This document shows positions 58,940 through 64,000 of a stretch of DNA of 64,000 nucleotides, in pieces (positions within the stretch are counted from its first letter, which is position 1; the number at the start of each line of letters is the position of its first letter). The notes beneath the pieces are model-generated. The model was not told the origin of the DNA. It saw nothing but the letters and a program-made list of their open reading frames with translations, and made no database searches. The stretch covers positions 790,596-854,595 of the forward strand of contig ML213514.1 in the NCBI GenBank assembly GCA_004369045.1, read 5' to 3'. The stretch comes from Heliocybe sulcata (lineage: Eukaryota; Basidiomycota; Agaricomycetes; Gloeophyllales; Gloeophyllaceae). The translations under genes and the position numbers were made by a program.

Positions 58940-59520
58940 TACCCTCCTTTCAAGGCGACCAGCCTACTCTCTAAACGGCACATGCAGCCGCTCTTTTTCA
59001 ATCCATTTACAACCTTTGCCAGACTTGCAGGTATGTTCGCTATCATAGTCGCCCATGATCCCGGGTTTGGAGAGGATGGCCTGGGCAACAACTTCCGACG
59101 GCAACCATGACGTCCCACTAGATTGCGTAAATAGAGGACGTCTGAACACCCATCTCCGCAGCCTTCACCGGCAACTGCATCCATTCACAACTCCAGCGGC
59201 TCAGAGCGAACGATTATCGAAACAACGCCTGCCTTCTCGGTGACGAACTTACTCTCCCCGTATCCGGCTCCCAATGCGACGTCAAGTGGCAAGTCAGGCT
59301 CCTCGGGGAATACGCCCTTTGTCTTATCCCAGCCTTACGGCACTCCAGCTGAGGAAAAGCGATGTCTATGAGGTTACACGCTGCGTGGATATTGGGCTCG
59401 AAGGACGTGACTGACAGGCTGAAGTCCAGCATCCACACTTTATGGATGACGTGCATGCATGACATCCTGAGCTGCTCAAATGAGGATCAATCACTTGTCA
59501 GAGCTTCTATTGCCCTGTCT
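58940..59520 (-). pseudogene. Remnant of a thioester-reductase domain (adenylate-forming reductase)
   Basis: On the minus strand the pieces MSCMHVIHKVWMLDFSLSV, SFEPNIHAACNLIDIAF, EEPDLPLDVALGAGYGESKF and SGTSWLPSEVVAQAILSKP occur in family order. They match the C-terminal NAD(P)-dependent reductase domain of NRPS-like or aminoadipate-reductase-type enzymes (the usual A-W-x-V-[DN]-F-x-x-x-L...SFEPNI and GYGESK-W patterns). They lie in different frames and the spacing is shorter than in intact enzymes. The A and T domains upstream are absent, and the N-terminal Rossmann motif is not seen. I read it as the broken tail of a lost natural-product or redox gene. Confidence 0.6.
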
Positions 59521-60013
59521 TCATGCGTCCCGAGGGAGTCGTAATTGGATACAATGTTAGCAAACGCTCCATGGTGGCATTATGTACGTACAGTTCATCG
59601 ATCCCCTCAGCGTACCCTCCCAGCGATGGTGTCCTTATAACTTTGGAGTACATCGGAGAGGTTCAGAACGAGTGATCGCGCACCTTTCTTGTGTACCCAA
59701 CGACCGGCGACGTCTGGTCTTGTCTCGCAAGACAAATGCCAATGTACATCACTCCATTCTCAGAATAGCGTCAAACAAGGAGGTGGGCGGCTAAAGGTCG
59801 CCTCATAGGTTCCTACAAATTTGCGGCATGTAATGCATATCAGTGTCTGGCTACAAGGGCAGCCAAGGCGGGTACTTGACGAGCATGCAGGTCCAGAGAA
59901 GCATGAGAGTGGATTATTATCCGCACTAAAGCCAGTCCTACGGAAGCCGCCAGTGGCCGGTCCTTGGATTAGCGACCTTCAGGCCTCAGTGCCGCCGCTT
60001 TCCGCAAAAGTCT

Positions 60014-61260
60014 TCAGTGCTCTTCTCCACCACAGCAATCTCCCGTTCGCGTATGGACACGGCTGGACTTGACTTGCACGGCAGTTGAAATTTCTGGGAT
60101 GGTGCTGTGATCCTCGCCATTGACCAGGATATCCCCATAAGCGCTAAAATGAGATGTAAAGCGGATTGCCGTGACCGATACCGGTCCGGGAGACAAATCG
60201 CTCGAAGTGCCTCTGAGGCCCACTTGGGCAATGACAAGAGTAGGTGTAATACACTGCAAGATGGTCGGGTTTACTCTGCGTGTCTTTCATATAGAAGCAC
60301 AGGCGCTCACGTAAACCTGCGTGACCAGGCTCATGAAGATCCACAGCGCCGGGCTGTTCGTTATAAACAGGACGCAGAGTGCCAGCTGCGCCATGGCAAA
60401 GACGGCGCCAGATTCAATAAAGATCTCTATAACGGTTGTGTATTGCTTTATGTGCGCTGCTGGAAGAGTGTCGGCTCTCATGATAGCGTAGATACGGCCA
60501 GAGATTAGAAGCGTCAGGATGACATTGGTGACCAAAGACAAGATGAGCGCGGCCTCGACGAATCCAGAGAACGACATGGACAATCCCATCAAATTGTGCG
60601 GCAATTGAGATAGTTTGACCAAAGAGAGCACAGTCAAAACTGAATTTGAATTAGTTCTGGCCAAAGGAGCACGTCCATCCGTGGCTTACCAAATAATGCG
60701 ACAAAAGATAATGCCGGAAGTAGAACCGGTTTAATCTGTCTTCCCCAGACACACCAACAACGATAAATCTGCACGTGAAGGTCAGTAACGGCGAAGGCTA
60801 CCTACTACGATCGCTAACCAGCACCATATCCCCTAACAGATTACAGGTATGCATGGTGCTGATGGTTTTCAGTTCGAGTGCCGGTTGAAATCCCACTTCA
60901 GCAAGGTTGTCTCCTCCACCTTTCCCGGACTTTACGTCCTCAGATATTGTACTCGTTATCGAAAAGAACTGATGAACGTACGAGGCACTCGACGACGTGA
61001 CTGATAGTCAGACCGAGATGCGCGGTCGATCCGATGAATAGTAAGCATATCGGGACGGCCATGGTCCGGTTGAACCTATCGCACCTCCCTCGGTGCAAAA
61101 TGACGATAGAGAATGCGAATATAATTGTGTACAATCCTGCGACGATATCCGTTGAGATGAGTACAAGGCTCTGTCAGACAATAGCGTGCCAGTACTCGCC
61201 ATAGAGAGCAACCTCGATACCGAAGCCGATCAGATAGGCGTCATCCGGTGCCAGCACCAT
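60014..61260 (-). CDS. Seven-helix membrane protein of basidiomycetes
   Basis: The start MVLAPDDAYLIGFGIEVALY lies at 61258-61260. A GC-AG intron of about 63 bases (gcgagt donor near 61219) removes an in-frame TGA and joins VALYG to LYTIIFAFSIVILHR. Further hydrophobic segments are MAVPICLLFIGSTAHLGLTI, LLGDMVLIYRCWCVWGRQIK, FSGFVEAALILSLVTNVIL and SGAVFAMAQLALCVLFI. The tail ends TRTGDCCGGEEH. The pattern is that of a big basidiomycete family of unnamed seven-helix proteins (RxWxVW motif after helix 3), with unknown ligand or role. All introns are about 50-60 bases. If the GC donor is not used the protein stops after about 30 residues. Confidence 0.75.
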
Positions 61261-62865
61261 TGTTGTCAGGACTCTTGTCTGTTAAACGCTTATAACAGCT
61301 AGGACATTTGGAGCTACGAGAAAAGAAAGGTTGCTTGGGGAAGACATCGCCTGTACAAGGTGTAAATTGAGTGGGGGATCACACCAATGCATATTAAGAC
61401 GACAATCAAGATGAGCAGTAAGATAGAACGTGTCACCGTGATTGATCCTGCAGGTGAGGCGTTCAGAACGTCGCAAGATTATAACGAATGCGGTCTGCCT
61501 CCCAGAACAGTCAGACCGCTGCGGATGAACACCAGCAGTCCGACGTGTAGTCATAGCTTCTGTGTGATAGTCATACGTGATTGACGACGGGCTTGTATCA
61601 TAGCGCAATATGCTGAGATGAAAATGTTCCGGTTGCGCGGAGTCAGGCTGGCTTCGAGACGAGACTGGCCTCGGAACTGATTATTCGCCTCCCTTCGAAC
61701 GTGAAGCCTACGTCCACTGTAGAATATGATTTCTGCTGCGTTGCGTAGTCGTTACCACCGTACAAGTGGGAAAAGGCGACGACTATTTTTCATCGTAAGG
61801 GTCCAATACGAGCTCCAAATAGGACACCTCCGGGTTGGCTGTTGCGATGACGTGCACCGCAATGTCTGGTTCCTGTAGCTGATGAACATGAGTGCTCGTA
61901 GGTGGTGCTAACCTAGCACAAAGGACAGTAGGACAACCATGCATTACTCTGTTCCTCTGGAGACACAAGGTTGCAACCGATACCCCAGGTACACTTTCGA
62001 ACACGATCAGGGATGTCAAGGAAATCCTCAAGTCCCGCCGGATCAATCCAGTAGCAGCAATACAGGTCAATCCAAAGTCCTGGCGGATGTCAAAAAAGGA
62101 AATGTCATGAATGTCATGTAAGACAACAATGACAGAATGCCAGGAGCACAGGCGCTTCATGAAAGTACGTTTGATATGAGGCATGCTCCCATGATGAGAG
62201 GATACTCTCGAGCTTCGTTGTCCTGACGGGTTCGGGTTTAATTCTAGAGTCTTGGAGCTTGAGAGTCGGCCCAGCAGACCTCGTCGTGACGCCAGTCACG
62301 GCTAACACGTCCGGAGACTCGGAGGTCGGTGGCTGCCACTTGAGATCAATATTAGAATCTGGCGCACCAAAGCTGATGGGCAGAAACGACTGATGGTGCC
62401 AGTGGATTGATGCCCAGTTACTACTGCCTAGAGACGGCACCTAGAGAAACCAGTCAAAGGTGGAGGTCATTCCAAATTACGAGCCTGTTCTGAGATCGTC
62501 GAGCCTCATATGAGCAGCCGATGCTCTTGCGGCCATACAGAGGGGAGCAGCTCGTGAACAGAGTTTTCAGAGCACATCAAGGTTCGCTAGATAGAGGTAA
62601 TGAGCGGGCGGTGGCGTAACTTAATACGGCAGGCACAACTGACCCTGCAAGCACCGCCACTCTAGATTTGCGTTCCACTCCAGGGATAGGAACTCGAAGG
62701 AAACCATTACTGTACGATCACCGGGGCTGGCCGGCAGTACACGCAGGCATGATGAAGCTCGCAAGCGTGGACCAAGAAACTCCTTCTTAACAAGCCACTA
62801 ACGTCCCAACGTCTCCGCCATTCGTCCTTTCTGCTACCTGACCCTTCCAGGCTGCAACCATCTCG
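61261..62865. other. Unassigned region before the Zn2Cys6 regulator
   Basis: A minus-strand stretch at 62114-62440 (NWASIHWHHQSFLPISFGAP, PVRTTKLESILSSWEHASYQ) looks coding and includes homologous segment B, but I do not recognise the family and no full gene is evident. A second piece (61783-61920, EVSYLELVLDPYDEK at its end) may belong to it. Confidence 0.35.
62121..62266 (-). repeat. Dispersed homologous segment, copy B
   Basis: Counterpart of 55901-56051, in the same orientation 6.2 kb away. It starts with agacaacaatgacagaatgc (one mismatch to copy A) and ends gcttgagagt, with cgttgtcctgacg in between. The middle differs in length and sequence. Confidence 0.55.
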
Positions 62866-64000
62866 ATGCAAGGCTTAGGAAATGTCAAGAAGGATACGAG
62901 TAGAGGATATGGCCCGGCGCGCGTATCCTGCGAAGAGTGCCGTAGGTAAGTGAGACCGAGACTTCGGAAGTCCACCTTGACGGTGAAAGAAGTCTAACTT
63001 CCGGTACAGAATGAAGTCGCGCTGTGACAAGCAGCGTCCATGCGGCCCCTGCATCCGGCGAGGATGTCAAGACATATGTCCTAACGGTAAGTGATGCGGA
63101 GGTGTCAGTCCAGTTAATATTAACAGTCTTTACAGGGACTCTGCCAACGAGGAGGGGATTTAGGTACGCTCCTATCAGCTTACTCTTAGCCTTTGCCTGA
63201 GCTCGCTCGACTTAGAACCATGTACGCTGACAAGGAAGCGCTGCAGCAGAAACTCGACCCTCTGTGCGATCGCATCCAACAACTTGAAGAGGCTTTGAGA
63301 GTCTTGTCATCCCAGGCGTCTGATGAATCTCACCCTTTACTGAGCGAGGAGCTGCGTGCCATGATACAACCAGACCAATTTCCCGACGCAAGTGGGGACC
63401 CATACTCAAGCTTACCGACTCCGTCCCATTCGCCTCCGCCGTCAGCCTTGATCGAAACACTGAACGAGGATTACGGCACACTGACCGTCGACGAAGACGG
63501 TCGGACCAAGTTTTTCGGAAGGTCTGCAGGTCCCGAGGTATGTCCCCAATTGGCTATCCGGCTTCGAGCTAGATGCTGATGGAAACCTAGATTCTTCTAC
63601 AGGTGAGCGAGAATCGCGCACGACTCCAGCTATCTTGACCTAAATGTTCTCGCAGGTGATGCGGGAGGAGGACACCATCCCACCTGCACATGATAAAGGA
63701 TCGATACTGAACCCCACGCCACAACCTATCAGGCCCCCGCAGACCGGCTATACACACTCGTACGACGAAGGATTCCTATCTCACCTTGAATCATGTCTCC
63801 CCAGCCATCCCCGCGCCTCGGCTTTATGTGAATCTTACCTAGAGCACTCTTCCTGGTTTTTCGGGCCCATCCAGCGTGACGAGCTCATCAACGAGGTCTT
63901 CAGCCCGATCTACAAATCACTCACGGCCCAGAGACAAGGCGGTCCGCGCATGTACAATCCGCTGAAGCTCGCCGTTCTCTTCCTGCTCTTCTCTCATGGC
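62866..64000 (+). CDS. Zn2Cys6 fungal transcription factor, 5' part (runs off the window)
   Basis: The start MQGLGNVKKDTSRGYGPARV precedes the binuclear zinc cluster CEECRRMKSRCDKQRPC followed by GPCIRRGCQDICPNG, that is, six cysteines that bind two zinc ions and contact DNA. Two introns split this region (62948-63009 and about 63089-63135). After TLPTRRGF comes a coiled coil, LPELARLRTMYADKEALQQK with LDPLCDRIQQLEEALRVL, the usual dimer helix. Then follows a Ser/Pro-rich linker and the start of the middle homology region (SHLESCLPSHPRASALCESY, LEHSSWFFGPIQRDELINEV). The gene continues past 64000. Targets unknown; no gene cluster is evident to its left. Confidence 0.85.

Noticed and set aside
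1-64000. Retrovirus-like, Polinton-like or CRISPR features
   Set aside because: No long terminal repeats, reverse transcriptase, integrase or capsid motifs, and no regularly spaced repeats were seen.

Overview
The window reads as nuclear DNA of an agaricomycete (mushroom-forming basidiomycete). Genes are dense, on both strands and cut by many introns of about 50-60 bases with GT..AG or GC..AG ends. Several families are typical of basidiomycetes: a DUF6533 membrane protein, a second 7TM protein, an F-box protein, DUF1479 and DUF4246 proteins, a DUF6729-like AT-hook protein, and a Zn2Cys6 regulator. I saw no rRNA, convincing tRNA, CRISPR array, or retrovirus-like element.

Layout. 1-6930 holds no gene I can recognise. 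6931-19536 is a plus-strand run: an AT-hook/Cys-rich protein, an M1 aminopeptidase, a remnant of an NAD-dependent epimerase, an F-box protein and a divergent, very intron-rich beta-tubulin. 19971-23871 is a tandem pair of DUF1479 genes. 24164-24949 is a serine-rich unknown on the minus strand. 25428-27002 is an AT-rich insertion: a 987-base TA-flanked element with short inverted termini, inside an outer 18-base inverted repeat. 27144-30634 carries a minus-strand alpha/beta hydrolase and a DUF6533 protein. 31618-35028 carries an acyl-CoA synthetase (4CL-like) and a C2H2 zinc-finger protein. 35321-37102 is minus strand: cyanase and the SDH assembly factor SDHAF3. Then come DUF4604 (plus), a 595-residue unknown, a CorA-type metal transporter and a DUF4112 protein (all minus). 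45.8-49.2 kb is unassigned. 49225-52221 is a secreted GH13 alpha-amylase with a CBM20. 52838-54895 is an acyl-CoA oxidase. 56201-58106 is a DUF4246 gene with two in-frame stops near its start. 58.9-59.5 kb is a remnant of a thioester-reductase domain. 60014-61260 is a 7TM protein, and 62866-64000 is the start of a Zn2Cys6 transcription factor that runs off the window.

The genes look like a normal mixed chromosomal stretch, not one pathway. There is a loose metabolic theme of fatty acid activation and oxidation (acyl-CoA synthetase, acyl-CoA oxidase), starch use (amylase), cyanate detoxification and iron/2-oxoglutarate-type oxygenase folds (DUF1479 pair, DUF4246). The most notable points are about gene structure: a probable 4-base microexon and a problematic active-site exon in the aminopeptidase, a tubulin with about two dozen introns, recurrent GC-AG introns, differing introns between the DUF1479 twins, the nested TA-flanked element, and two homologous degenerate segments 6.2 kb apart. 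All exon joins were read by eye and need transcript support.
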